From positions 2,025,191 to 2,089,190 of the forward strand of contig SSNP01000014.1 of the NCBI GenBank assembly GCA_006937955.1: a DNA stretch of 64,000 nucleotides, in the 5' to 3' direction. Source of the DNA: Pachypanchax playfairii. Taxonomy: Eukaryota > Chordata > Actinopteri > Cyprinodontiformes > Aplocheilidae. The notes under the pieces were generated by a model that was not told where the DNA came from, searched no databases, and saw only the letters and a list, made by a program, of their open reading frames with translations. The translations under genes and the position numbers were made by a program. Below, piece by piece: positions 25,404 through 38,508 of this stretch (position 1 is the first letter of the stretch; each line of letters starts with the position of its first letter).

Positions 25404-28400
25404 AAGTTGTGTTGACAGTCACTTTATTTTAAGGAACAAAAGTAAATCCCACTTGAGTAAACCACTGGTGTGTGGACTTTTTTCACTAACCACAGAATTT
25501 CACAAAAATACTAAGTTTGTTTAAAAAAGTTGTAATTGAGTCTGATGTGTGTTTGTGTTGAAGTCACACAAGGCAGAGAGGGTCTCATTGTGTCAGTGAT
25601 TGAATTCCAACAGATTCTGATCTGGTTTTTAAAACATTAATCTTTTCCCTTGAGGACTCAGAAGAAGAACAATATGATGAAGACTAGTAAGAGTTTTCAA
25701 CTATTTTGACTTCGATGATCCCTGAACCATTACAGACGCTGTCATGGATGGAAAATCTTAAGTTGAAAGAGTTGGGCTGCTGTCCGGTTCTGCAGCTCCA
25801 CATGCTGCTGGTTCTTTATAAAGGTGTTTGCAAGCAGAACCTCCTCCAAACACCTGCACTTTCTTTCTTTTTCTCTTTCAAAATGTCCAAATCTCTGTGA
25901 AGATTATGTTCATTTTATAATCCAAATAAATCTTTCTGGCTGCAGAGTGATGGGGTTTTTCTTCCAGCTGGTGTTGACTTAAATGATGTACAGGTATGGT
26001 AAAGCCTTCTTAACGGCAGTCCTGCAGGTCCAGCCAGGATATATCATTACAAATGATCCTTCAGCAGCATCTTCATAGAACACATTAAACAATCCATGTG
26101 TTTCGAGTTTATTTGAATGAATCTGATTTTTCCAGTCTTCCTTTGTCCTTATTCATGCAGCGTTTTCTTACATTTATTGGCACTAAATTGTGCAGGAATT
26201 CATGTAGTGTTCTCATACACTGGCTGCAGCGAAGCGCCTAAACAAACAGAATGCAAGATTACAAAAACTCATGAGGAGGACAAAGCAGAAATATAAATAA
26301 ACATACTCAGAAAATGTCTGATCAGTTGATATTTGTCTTAGTTTATTGACTTTAGGTTGAATTTTCTTCAAAATAAAAGAAGTATTTGGAAAATCTGCCT
26401 GTTTACAGATGAGTTCAATTAGTAACTTTAATTTTTTGAATAAATAACAAGATTATTGTCCGATGGGATGAACACATTGATCTGAATGTGTGCTTTTGTT
26501 TCTTGACAGCTGTTGTTAATTATTTCTGAGAGTTTTATTACTATTAGTAACAAGTCATGTGATCACCTGAAAGCTATATAACCCCTTCAGCATGGTGCAA
26601 TGCTATTTTCCTGCACATATTTGGGTAATTTTTATTCATTTGCACTTAAATTTTATGTTGTATTTTTATGCATTGAGATATATTCAAACACTTAAAACTA
26701 ATAACTAAAGCATGAAAAGGTTAATGAGCAACTAAACAAATAGTTTCCTCTAAACTTTCTTAATCCATTTCAAAACAAATAAAATAATTGCATTGTCCTT
26801 TTTTCCAATTACAAGTAATTTCAACATTGAGCCTTAAATCTAAAAGCATTTAGACTAAAATAGTTAAAAACAGTTTAATAACGATGAGGCATGGGAAATC
26901 CCACATTCACACAATTTTATCAGTTGAGTCTTATTTTACAATTTAGGATATTTAACTCATTAAGAACTGTAACACGTCACATGATATTATGTAAAAAGTC
27001 AAATTAAAATAGATGTATGGTTTGGTAATTAATAGTTGGAAAAGGGGAGATTAAAATGGGAATTTAGCAGCAAGAAATTAATCACACTTAAGTTGTTGAT
27101 GGGACTTACAGAGGACGAAGATATTTTTAATGAAAAGTTTACACAGATTGTGGATTAAAACAAGCTGAATGTGGAGAATCCTTCTGATGTTGTTGTGAGT
27201 GGCAGTTCCAACTTATCGCTACATGAAACGGAGGGCTGCAAATCTCTGCGCATGTCCTGATAAATTTGATGATAACGTTCAAAAGCTTGAAAGGAGCAGG
27301 AGGCTTGAAGTGTCTCGTTTTGGATCTCAGACGTCAAGTGGTGCTGCCCGACACATTGTGATTGATTACCCTCCTGCCATCCCGTTTATTATAGATCTAA
27401 TTCTGGTGTAATATGCAGCTCCTGAATAATAATGACCCTGATAAACAATTAAAATCTGTGTTTGCAGCAAGAGCCCAACACACGTCAGCAATGACGATGA
27501 AGGTTATATTAAAAACAAAAAAAGGTGGTTGTAGTTATATAAAATCTGTAACTGTGAGCTCTGCTGCCTCGTTGGAGGAAACACAGTGACAGTCCAACTT
27601 GCTCAGTGAAGGCTCATGGGAGCTGATCATCACTGTGGCCACACACATTTCATGTCAGTCTTAAGTGATGGTTACACTGCAGATAAATCACTTAAATCCA
27701 TCAGAAAAATCCAAAAAAAGGGAAACAGAAACTGATTCCCATGTAAAACAAACACCTCTTCACTTTACACAATTTGCACCTGATACTTGTGTATCGAGTG
27801 ATTCAGCCATCGTAATCCACTGACCTTGACTGCAATGCAGCAGGCAAACATTTCATCGGATCACCTCGGTCCCACACCACAGCATGACACGGACCGGTAT
27901 CTCACACAACAGACCTTTTCAGAGCGCTAAGCATGGACCTGGGGAGAGACTGAGCCTCAGATAACATAATAAACACAGCTGCTGAGAGCTCATCCTTCCT
28001 GCTGAAGTGCTGAATGTCAAGCCTTTCACACAGCGCAGGAAAGTGGATAGAGGGGGGAAATAAGGAGACGCAGGTCACAAACAAAAAAGCGCAGTGGTGC
28101 AAAGAGACCACAGAGCTGTGCAGGAGGGATGGAGGATTCCTCTCTCAGATTTCAATTAGGAGTCAGTGTCTTTCAGGGAAAAACCAATTCCCGCACTGAG
28201 GCTGGTCCAAGAATTTCATCAAGGTGAGCCGCATCTGTTCTGTACAGTTGCATTAGGTGGACATGGCTTCACTGATGCCTCTACAGTATTATTAAACACA
28301 GACAGAACAAAAATCTCTCACAGTCCTCTGAAATTCTAGAGCCATGGCTGCTTTTATAACATCTGCACCCAAAAAGGTCTATTTTGTGTAAAACATTTCC

Positions 28401-30813
28401 ATGTTCCTTCACACTGTAAAGCAGCCCTCTCAGTGACATGCTTCCTTTCCCCTGTGCAACAACCGCAAAGGAGCAACAGGAAGAGAAGGAAAGATGAAAC
28501 CAGCTGAAACTCCCCTGACGGACCAGCTCTTTTGATGCTCCTTAAAACCGCCTCGAGGAAGTGTCACGAGCTGGAATTGTGCAGGAAGAAGACAACCAAT
28601 GAGTCATATCTGTAAAAGAAAAGATCCAATTACAGTTATGACTCATTATCCACTGTTTTCACAACTCAAGGCTCTTTAAATATGAATGTTTTTGGTCCAC
28701 GGTACATTTTAAATAAACTCTACATCCTTTTCACATTTTACATCCCTGCAAACACACAGGCTGAAAGTAACTGTATCTGTTTGTAATAATCTACTGACTT
28801 CTGAGTATCAGATTGCAATTCATTTTATTGTGTTTTTACATTTTTTTTACTTGATATACTGCTAAAATTGATACATTGTAGCTGTAGTACTGAGATCCAC
28901 CATCAGATGGCAGTATTACGAGTACAAATCCTGCTAAAGAGGTAGAGAAAAGAAAGTTGATTATAATATGGAATGTGGAATTTTTGTGGACTGTTAATTT
29001 ATAAAGTACTTACCATAAAATACATAACTTTGTCAAAAAATCTGAATTATTAAAAAAAAAAAATCAACACTGATATTTCTGCATCCAACATGATCCAAAC
29101 TGAAACACAAGTCTTTTATTCTTACTACAAATATTTTAAAGAGATCTGACATTATTAAGGACAAATGTAAGACAAATTTGTGCTTTTTAGAGACGTATAT
29201 GCAAAAAATGTATCTAAAAATAACATTGTTTCCTAAAACATCTGAGGTGCAGAATATTTCCCACTGTTAAAAAAGAGACAAATGATGTAAAGTGGGTTTT
29301 AGGGACGATTACAGCAGCAATCAAGGCTAAAGGTTAATTTAAATCCTTCCTATCTGTGAAATGTGCAAAATGTTATTTTATTTTAATATTTTTTTAAAGC
29401 TGCACATCTCTAGAATAACTTTGACCTTCATAAAACCAGTGAACTCAAAATGTAAAGGGCAAAACATGGTCCAGATGGGTTGACTCAAATTTATAATCAC
29501 AGGTTCTTGCTCCATCCAATCATCATGCATTCATCTGCAGCATACCATCCACCACCTCTGTTACGCCCCACATGTGCTCAGTATTCTCTCTCTTCAGGTC
29601 CGTGCAGCTGTCACTGCTTCTGATATCAAAACACATGCACATCACGTCCAGAAAACCCGTCGAATTTGGGAAGTCATTAATGAGCGTGGCTTCAGGTGTT
29701 TTCCATTATCCAGTAATCTTAGGATCATTGAAAATAAATACTGAGATGATAAACATTCTTTGACAGAGTCAGATTTCTGATAAGGTCAATGAAATGGAAA
29801 TCTGCACCTGAAGAACTCCTAATGAAACAACACTGAGACTTTCCCTCTTTACATCCACTCAGATGAGTTTTTATAACATCTCTCCTTCACTGTGTTCCAC
29901 TAGAAACTCTGGTTACTTAGTGAACGTTTTAGGGTAATAAGTATTCATTTCCTGCTCATGGAATATAATTATACAGGCAAATAAGACTGCACAAAGGTCA
30001 AAGCTTTGAGAATCACTTCCACACACTGGAATTAACTCCCCTGCTTCACAAGGCTGGAATGTCCTTCACTAAAAAACATTTGAGAGAAGTATAGCAGCTG
30101 TCACGGTGATTCATCTTCAGGACAGACTAATGGAAAAATCCCTCAGAACTCATATTCTGTTTGTAGAAATAGCCAGAATGTGAAAATACTTGAAAAAAAC
30201 ATAATTTAAATTGTTACTGTTATCATATATCAGTTATTTGCTTGTAATGTGATTTATAGCACATTGTTTTTCTGAGCTTTTGTTTCATGAACGAATTGGA
30301 GATAGAGCTGGACATGTACATTTGTGACACCTGTCTTACTGATTATGTGCCATATTGTGATTTCCTGTATGTATAAAGGTGTAAAAACATTTATTTGTGC
30401 CTCAGATAAAATTTAAATGATGGAAAAAAGTAAAGTTTTGTGTTTAAGTCGGTGCATTTCTGCAGGTTTATATCAGACTGAACTCTGCAGGCGTCAGGGG
30501 TTTTTAGGAACACCAAAGTACTTTGCAACATCTTTCTTCCATTTCCAAATACAGTTTTACAGCTTCGTGTTCTAAACACTGAAAAATGTTTGTTCTCTCT
30601 TTAAAATCATGCACCAATAAACATCTTGGTGGCAAAGTAGGATTCTGTGTTTTGCCCAGGGACACTACAGTACTTAGAAAAGGCAGATGGTTGAACAGCT
30701 GACTTCCTGGTTGGAGGACGATCACTCTGTCTTCCCAACCAGTCACCCCAAGTTCTTACTGCTTCCTGTTGTTTCATATAACACCAGACTGTATGAATAA
30801 AGGAAATAGTCTT
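25404..30813. other. Gene-free stretch
   Basis: No exon recognised. 27180-27500 is GC-richer with few homopolymers and could be a conserved non-coding element or an unrecognised exon; its open frames on either strand are under 75 codons and match nothing I know. 27820-28200 is similar. Confidence 0.4.
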
Positions 30814-31286
30814 TTAAAGAGGCCCTTCCATTAAAAATGTTTTTTCTGAGGTTTCTGTTGAATATTTTAGCTCCACAGGTGTTCTTACCTTCATAGTGGG
30901 TGTGAAAACAGGTCAACAACTCTCAAACTACGAAGGTGGCGATAAAACCCGATTTCTCCCGAGTCCAAACGGCCTGTATCTGTTTCATCACAACTCCTTT
31001 GTTCGTTAGTTTTCGGCAGCTCCCGCAGTTGAAACCACACCTAGCATGCTGCTGGCTAAAAGCTGTTAGCATAAGACGTAGCAAACAGGAAGACACGACG
31101 TCTGATGTTGCCATGCACAGCGGGGCAGGAAACAGTATTCTTTGCTCTCATAGGCTAGTTTGTTAGCCAATCAGAGTTCAGCAAATTCAAACAATAAGTA
31201 TGAACGAGCTGCTGACGAAGCAGCCTGACAGAAGGAGCCGGAACCACCCGAATTTTAACGCACACAGATTGAAAGGTCTGTTGGTA
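30814..31286 (+). repeat. Interspersed repeat, copy 2 (partner at 8541-9027)
   Basis: Same family as the 8.5-kb copy. It lacks about 19 bases present in copy 1 (after CAGGTCAACAAC) and differs in the segment before GCAGTTGAAACCAC, where it has TTCGGCAGCTCC. The right border has lost the TTAA. Both copies contain GCTGGCTAAAAGCTGTTAGC. Confidence 0.75.
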
Positions 31287-32565
31287 AAAAGGGTCACATG
31301 TAAAAAATAATTTGAAAAAAGAAGAAACACTCAAACTAAACAGCTACAGTTGAACTTTACTCAAAGAGAGAGAGTGTATCTTTAATAATAGCACTAGCGC
31401 TGCCACTCAATCAAATTTATATCAATTGTATTAGAACTGGATACGGTAAAAACAGTTTTTTTTTACAGACCTGCGTGATTTATTCAAATCCACGTATTAA
31501 ACATGACAATGTTGATGCGGTAGGTTTTACAGTGTATTGTAAACTGATTGTGTTAAATTTGTAAATAAAATAATGAATTGACATGTGTTCCTTTTTACGA
31601 TATTCACCTTTTACATGTATTAAACTGGCATTTTTGTGTTTTTACCTTTTTTATAAGATGAGCAGCCACTGACTGCAACAAGTTTATATGTTGAAGTGAA
31701 GTGGATTGATGTTTAAAGAATAAACCGTGAGACTGATGGTCTGTTGGAGGTACCATCCAGCTGATTTTGTGTGAGAGATAACCTACAAAGGAAAACTCAA
31801 TTTATCCATCATTCTTCATTTGAATTCTAACTTCAGAAGCTTTGAATAATAATAGAGAAAAAGAGGTTGAGGATACAAGCCACTGTAATGAGTTTTTTCC
31901 ACTGGGTGGCTGCTCCTGTTCTGTGTCAAAAAAAAAAAAAGATTTCAGCGAGATTTCTGTAAAACTCAGTGGCACTGAACCGCAGCTCCTTTGCATTGTG
32001 AGGAGCCACAGGTTCAGGCAGCTGATGTAAATGCCAGGTTCTGTTTGCAGGACTCCTCATGCATGACCACGACAGGAAAACAGAAATTCAAAGGATTTAC
32101 CTCTCCTATCAAACCTGCAGAGAGCAGAAAGTCTCAGAAACATGATCATTTTACAATAAATTATCCAACCTGTTTTTCCATTTGTTCACTTTTTAACACT
32201 TTTCATTTCCATCTCACAACTCCTGGTTCTTTCTCATCGTTAATGCTCTGAATTCTGTGACAAATCTGCCAGGTAAGCGCCGTGAATTAACTCCATCCTC
32301 CGCTGCCGACCTCCACGTACTCTAAAACTGATGTCTTTCTGTCGGAGGATCAGAGCGTGCCCTGCCCACCATTTTCTATATTGAAAGAGCAAGGTCAAAA
32401 TGCATGAAAAGGACATTTTTTTTTCTGTCGCACGTGTGGCTGTAAAACATCTGTGAAATTGCAGTTTTTCTTTTACCGGAAGAAGAAATAATAAAACATC
32501 CCTTTTCACAACAAGCTCAGAATTCTAACACAAGGTGATGATACACCTGTTATCTATGATGTAGA

Positions 32566-32604
<39 letters not shown>

Positions 32605-35600
32605 CCAACAGGCAAAGTCATCCAGCAGAATTTGATGTTATTTGTTTGGCACTTCACTGCTGCAGAGTTAAACACATATATCTTGCACCAGGTTTATATT
32701 TATATGCAAAGCCAAGGTTGTAAGATATAAGGTGCATCATTGTTCCAAGTTGGCAGCAACAGAAATACGACCGATGCAGTGGGTGTAAAATACAGGGTTT
32801 CCTCAAATGATCAATGATCTCACACAGAGTTTAGAAGTAACCAGATGAGACAAATGCAAATAAGATAAAATGGAATTTTGATGCTCGTACAAAAGCTTGT
32901 CAACTCAAATGTCTTTCAGCAGCAGTAGGGAAACAAAAGAGGAGAAGAATTTCATCCCCATTAGAGGGCTGGTAATTAATCCTCATAAACACCTTTCTAA
33001 GTAAGCAGAACAAATCACACACCCCATCAAAATTCTGTGTTTAGTTTGAGTGTTTATTCAAGCACAAGCAAATTCTTCCGAGTGTGTCACTCAGAAGTGG
33101 GTTTTTTTTGAGAAGTGAAGGGAGTGTGTCGCACGTGTCTGTTTGCTGAAAGGAAGAGACAGACAGGTGAAGAGAGAGATGGAGAAGGAGGGAGACGTGT
33201 CGCGGCACCCTCAGGACGTCTCCTCATTCTGAGCAGCTGTTGTCTGAGAGCTGGAGGCAGCACTGCGGCGCCCTGTCAGCTCCTTCTCCCCACAGAAGCC
33301 CCCGTGCATGCAAAACAGGAGCAGGCTGCCCTCTCTCCTTGGCCGCGCTTTTCCAACGCCCCTTTTTTGTCTCCATGTTCGACGGGCACCTCCTCATTCT
33401 CTCTCCCACCCTTAGCCTTTTTATTCAAATCAATTTCCAGCTGTCAAATGGAGTGCGCTCAGTTATATAGTTACAATAAACACAAACACAAAGCAGCAGC
33501 AATCGTGACAATTTTACCAGGAAGAACATTTCAAGGGCAGACTGATAATGAAAAGAATAGGTGTGTTTTTTTTTATTATTATTTTCCTGGTTGACTGATT
33601 ATACACTAGATGCATCAGCTCCACTGCAAGGAGAACGTAAACGAAAAGGCTCCAAACATCCAATCTGACACTCAGAGCCTATAGAGGTCAACAATCTGTA
33701 GAGAATTAAACAACTTTTAACATGTTTTGTTTGTGAAAAGCCGACAACCTTTCAGTGACAACATAAGAACATTTATCCTCGACTAGATCAATAGTTATTT
33801 TATCATTTTAAGGAAGACTGGAGTATCACCCCGGCAAAGGGAGCATCTATCTCAGGGCTGCAAAAGTGTCAGTGGAATGTCTTGTTGCAATTTATTACTG
33901 CATAGTAAAACCTAGATGTTATAATAGAACTGAAAACATAAAATGGTAAAAGCTTGAATTGACTTTAGATGCAAAAGATCTTCAGAAAAAGGAGGATTTT
34001 TTGCATTTGGTCAGATACTTTGGGTTAATGATTTAGTCCTATAAAGATTCCAAAAATCATTTATTTGTCATCTTCCACTTTGACAACTGCAGAGTAATTT
34101 TTTTCATGTGTCAGCTGGAGTTTTCATAAATCATCTTCAGTTGCAAACAGACTAATTACCTGAACAAAAGGAGACAAAGATATTTCCCTTGTGCCTTCAT
34201 CTCTGCACAGACTCCCTGTAACTTTCTGTATTGATTTTTAATCGTACTTCTTCTCACCTTTAAAGACTTAAATGACTTTGCCCCTTAATGCATCACAGAC
34301 TTATTGGTCTGTAACGAAGCCTTCTGAACACTGAGATCTATAGTCGGCTCCCTGCTAACGGTTCCCAGGTCACACCTTGTGACAAAGTGCGATCTTCTCC
34401 ATTTAAGCCCCCATTTTCCAAAACCCCGTCCCTACAGAACCGACACACCTCAAATCTTTATCTGCCTTCAGAACCGAACATAAAAGTCTCATCTTTGTAA
34501 AAGCCCGTGGCAACGTCTGACATTTACTGTTGTGGTGAAAATTCAGCAGATGGAACTCGCCGTATCATTTCTTAAAAAGTCATTTCATGCTATGTAAAGA
34601 AAAATTCTATATATTTCTGATCATTGTTGTTAATAACTGATGTTAAAAATTAACAAAACAAAATATAAATCATCTGCACAAGTTCTAGGATCCAAACTGT
34701 ACACATATTTTTTTTTAATTCTGTGAATCAGTCAGCTGCATCTTTGGCCTTGGGTTTGCAGTTTCAAAGTAAAAGCATTGAACATTTTGGTTAAAAATGT
34801 TAGCGCATGATGGTTTAGATGCAGATTTCTGGGTCTGTAAGTTATGGGGTGTAGGAATAAATTCTTTTCTTAAAGCCATGTTTGACCTTTGACTATTTTA
34901 AAGAAAAAACTGATTCAAAAACGAACAAGAGAATAACCAGTTGTTATATAAATTTCTTTTCAGCTTTCATTTGCTCAATAATTAAGCAGCAGGACTTAAA
35001 AGCTGGGAATCCTACAGTGTGCTGCTGTGTGAACACAGTGAGACTGTTAGATTAATCTGAAAGAAAGGAGGCCTCAGTGGATTTGTTAGACTGACCTGGA
35101 TAAATTAAAAGATGGAATATAGAAATGATTTATTACATTATTTCATTAGAGTCTTAATTTGGAATCCCTGTAATTTAGAACATAAAACGACTGAATCTAA
35201 TAGTGGCTTGTAAAATAAATCTGTTTGTTGTTTTAAACTGCTCATTTGTGCTGCTGTTGTCAATATGACGCCTGTTGATTCCTCGTAAGGAGAGACAGTT
35301 ATTGCTTGTAAATGGAGGAAGCAACAGGTAAAAATGAGGCAGCTTGACAGCTTTATAAACAACAACAAAACAGGAAAGGTTGAGATGAACTTACTGGCAC
35401 AATATGAGATAATGAATATCCTGTTATTACCCAAACGTTTAACACAATCAATGTAGTAAGAGTGGGAAATGATGGACTAATAAATGTGACCTGGCCAGTT
35501 ACTGTCAGTAAATACTGTTTGTTGCTTTGGAGTTGCTGCCCTCATGTGGTGAACATCAGTACTGCAGGATAATTATTATTATTTATATATTTTGTGTTTT

Positions 35601-35715
35601 GTTTGACACTTTTTTGGATCACACTATTTTTGTGTTCTTGTTGCACGTTATTAGTTCTGGTTCCTTTCTGTTGGTTTTGTTTTCTACTCACACCGACTCT
35701 TTATTTTAAAACACA
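31287..35715. other. Gene-free stretch with a poly(A) tract and one GC-rich island
   Basis: A run of 28 A residues lies at 32575-32602. 33110-33460 is notably GC-rich and open for 159 codons on the plus strand (33115-33594), but the reading is low-complexity with no recognisable domain. Such islands can be 5' exons or promoters, and I cannot assign it to a gene. Confidence 0.35.
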
Positions 35716-35890
35716 GTGTGCTGCACGGTGGCGTAGTGGTAGTCCCGTTGCCTTGCAGCAGCCGGATTCGAAACCAGGTCCTTTTTGCATGGAGTTTGCA
35801 TGTTCTCCTTGTGCATGTGTTAGTTTTTTCAGGGACTCCTATGTCCTCCCACACACTAAAAACACGCATGTCAGTCTGGTGACATCATGA
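35716..35890 (+). repeat. tRNA-derived SINE head, plus orientation
   Basis: TGCACGGTGGCGTAGTGGTA (A-box region), then CCGGATTCGAAACC (B-box region), then GCATGGAGTTTGCATGTTCT and CCTCCCACACACTAAAAACA: the usual order of a very common fish tRNA-derived SINE. The 3' body is missing. Confidence 0.75.
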
Positions 35891-37549
35891 ATGATGTCTG
35901 GCTTCCTGTTTTGCAACTTTCCTGCCTGTACAGCATTTTTTAATTTGATCATTTATTGTTTAATTTTAACTTAGAGCTTAATGTTCATTTTAATCTCTCC
36001 CACCATCATTACATATCTCTGAGTAACGATTTCTTAATAACAATCTTTTCTCAGAAAACGGACTCATTTAAGTTTGTTTTGATGGTTAAATGGTTGAAAC
36101 CACGTGTTTTATCTGAGGAAGAATCTCCCAGTGACTCAAACGCAGCAGCAAGCTGACGTTGCAGTTTGTTGCATTCCGAGGTTAAAAAGTGTAAAAGCTG
36201 TAACCTGATCCTGCGGGAGCTGGAGAGACGTCACTGCTGGCATGTGTAAATATGTCTGAAGGAAATTATTCAGTTTGCAATTGAAACATGTCAACTTCCT
36301 CGTTTAGCTACAACAAGCTAGATTAAACTGACACTATTCAAAATCTAAATCAGTTAGTTCATTGGCGANAGTATGAATTATCTTGTTAAATATAACCTTA
36401 ACTTCTATGATTTTTTTTTTTCAGTCAAATCATCATCAATAATGAGTTTTGAGTAAAAAAAATGGACAGAAATTGAACTTGAATATCTGCTGGAAAATAT
36501 TAATACTAATGAATTAGAGCAGATTAATCTGAAAAGGAAAGAAAGTGCTGGAATATTTTAATCTGAATCCCATTGAGTCCACTTACTGACAACCCACATG
36601 CAGAACTGTCCTCAAACCCACTAAGTAGTTTGGACACACAGGTCTTGTTTTGTTTTTTTCGTTTTCTTTTCTTGGATTTGTCTGACTAATCACCTCCTTC
36701 TGTCCACCTGTGGTTGATTACACTCATGTGTCTTCATAAACCTCGCTCCGCTCGCTCCTTGTTGCTTGTTTATTTACTTGTTTAACAACAGAAAATCAGC
36801 TCTTGAGAGTGTTTTGTTTCATAATGTGTGCTTCTCTGGATTTTTTTTTGTTTTTTCCCCCCTCAGCATTCATAAACCAAATGATCTCTATACTCAGAGG
36901 TTCTGGTCAGTGTTTTCTAGGATTTGATATTGTGGATTGTGAACTGGATAGCAAGTGTTTTTGACCACGAACAGTTTAAAAACTCATCTATCTTTGGCCC
37001 CTCGCTGATCGCTCACAACTACTGTCAACTTATCATGACTAATAAACTCCTCTCCCATAACAACACCAATTCCAAGCACCCAGTTCACCTGCGCTCTTAT
37101 TACACTCGAGGTCGCACCCTTCTGACATCATCACCAGCTGGTTTTCTCATCTACTACCTGCAAATGAGCCAAACTTTATTTTAACAATCCTTCAAGTTGT
37201 TTTGGGGTTTAGTCTAACACTTTTTTTCTTGTCACAGACAAACTCTCGATTATTGAGTTAGTGACATCATCAGCGACCAGCTGTTCCTCAATTTTTAACC
37301 TTTGACAGCAAAAGAAAGGGAAATCGAGGGAAATGTTTTCACAATTTTGACTTCATTTTAAGCATTGTAGTCCCAAAGTTTAGTTGAATACCAGCATCCA
37401 GCGTCACATTATCTCATTTCTATTCCAATTAAAATTTTAGATTGACAAGATTAAGATAAAATATATGGAAATTAGGTAAATAGTAAAGAGCAAAACCTTT
37501 GAAGACGAACTGAGGAGAGAAATGTCACCATCTACAGACTTTTGACTTG
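35891..37549. other. Gene-free stretch
   Basis: AT-rich, with an isolated N at 36369. No gene, repeat border or structured signal recognised. Confidence 0.4.
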
Positions 37550-37735
37550 TCAGTCCATCCACTTTCTGCAACATACAGTTCGTGTTCTTCAGGGTCACGA
37601 GGAGCTGTTACTCATCTCCTGACGTCACTAGGTAGGAAGTGAGACTATATCTAAGCAGATTACCAATCCATCACATGATCACATAGACAACCACATATAC
37701 ATACCTGTACACCCTTGGCCAATTTAGAATCAGCA
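37550..37735 (-). repeat. Degenerate SINE body, minus orientation
   Basis: CATCCACTTTCTG followed by CTTCAGGGTCACGAGGAGCT, then ATTACCAATCCATCACATGA and GGCCAATTTAGAATCA, matches a worn 3' half of the same SINE family found at 52.2 kb. Confidence 0.55.
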
Positions 37736-38508
37736 GTGACACTGTCGTCCCATCTCTGAATGTATAAAACATCACTTTCTAAATTCTAGTTGACTAAAAA
37801 CAAAGACAGGAACTTATAAGTCTGGTCATGACTCAGAGTTTCTCATGTTTTAAAGTAAAACATACACTTATTTAAGGTGATAACATACAACCCCATAAAG
37901 AAGAGCCACGTCATAGAAAGATATTGCACCATATTCTCATTCACAATTATAACCTGTGCAAAAATATTCACATTGTTTTTTTAATTGCATTCATTTCTCA
38001 CACATGGCATGATGAGAGAGTTACATTAACATTCACGTTTCATTACAGTATTTTAAGAGAAACAGTAACTGTAATACTTATTTATAAAGAAAAACTTACA
38101 GAAATGTATTCACAATGTTAGAATAAATGATTTCATCTTACATGTTCATGAGATATTTGACAGTATTTCCCCTCTGCGGCTTTCTGCTCAGTATTTAATC
38201 AACATGTTTAAGCCAGTTATTGCGGCTTGTGGATAAAATAATTAAAACGTCACCGTGTGATTTAAAACTGTGTCGTCATCGTGTCGGTTGTTGCGGAAGT
38301 GGCCTGCGCTTTGTGCAGAGGCTGAAACCTGCTTGGCATTTTCCACACGGGTAGAAAAAAAGGGAAAAAAAGCAGGTGCAAGCTTATAGGATCTGAAATA
38401 CAAAGACTGGTTTGGACATGGATTATTCTGAAACATGATCGCACGCAGATCTCGGTGACGGACAGCTTGAGTTTGTTTATTCTCATCACACAGGAGTTTA
38501 TTGCAGCG
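37736..38508. promoter_or_regulatory. Upstream region and likely promoter of tesc
   Basis: The last ~250 bases before the tesc ATG are richer in CpG than the preceding DNA and contain an ETS-like TTGCGGAAGTGGCC near 38293. There is no TATA box at a convincing distance. The transcription start is not determined. Confidence 0.3.

Noticed and set aside
35720..35780. tRNA-like A/B box sequence as a true tRNA gene
   Set aside because: It continues into the standard SINE body and cannot fold into a complete cloverleaf; it is a SINE head.
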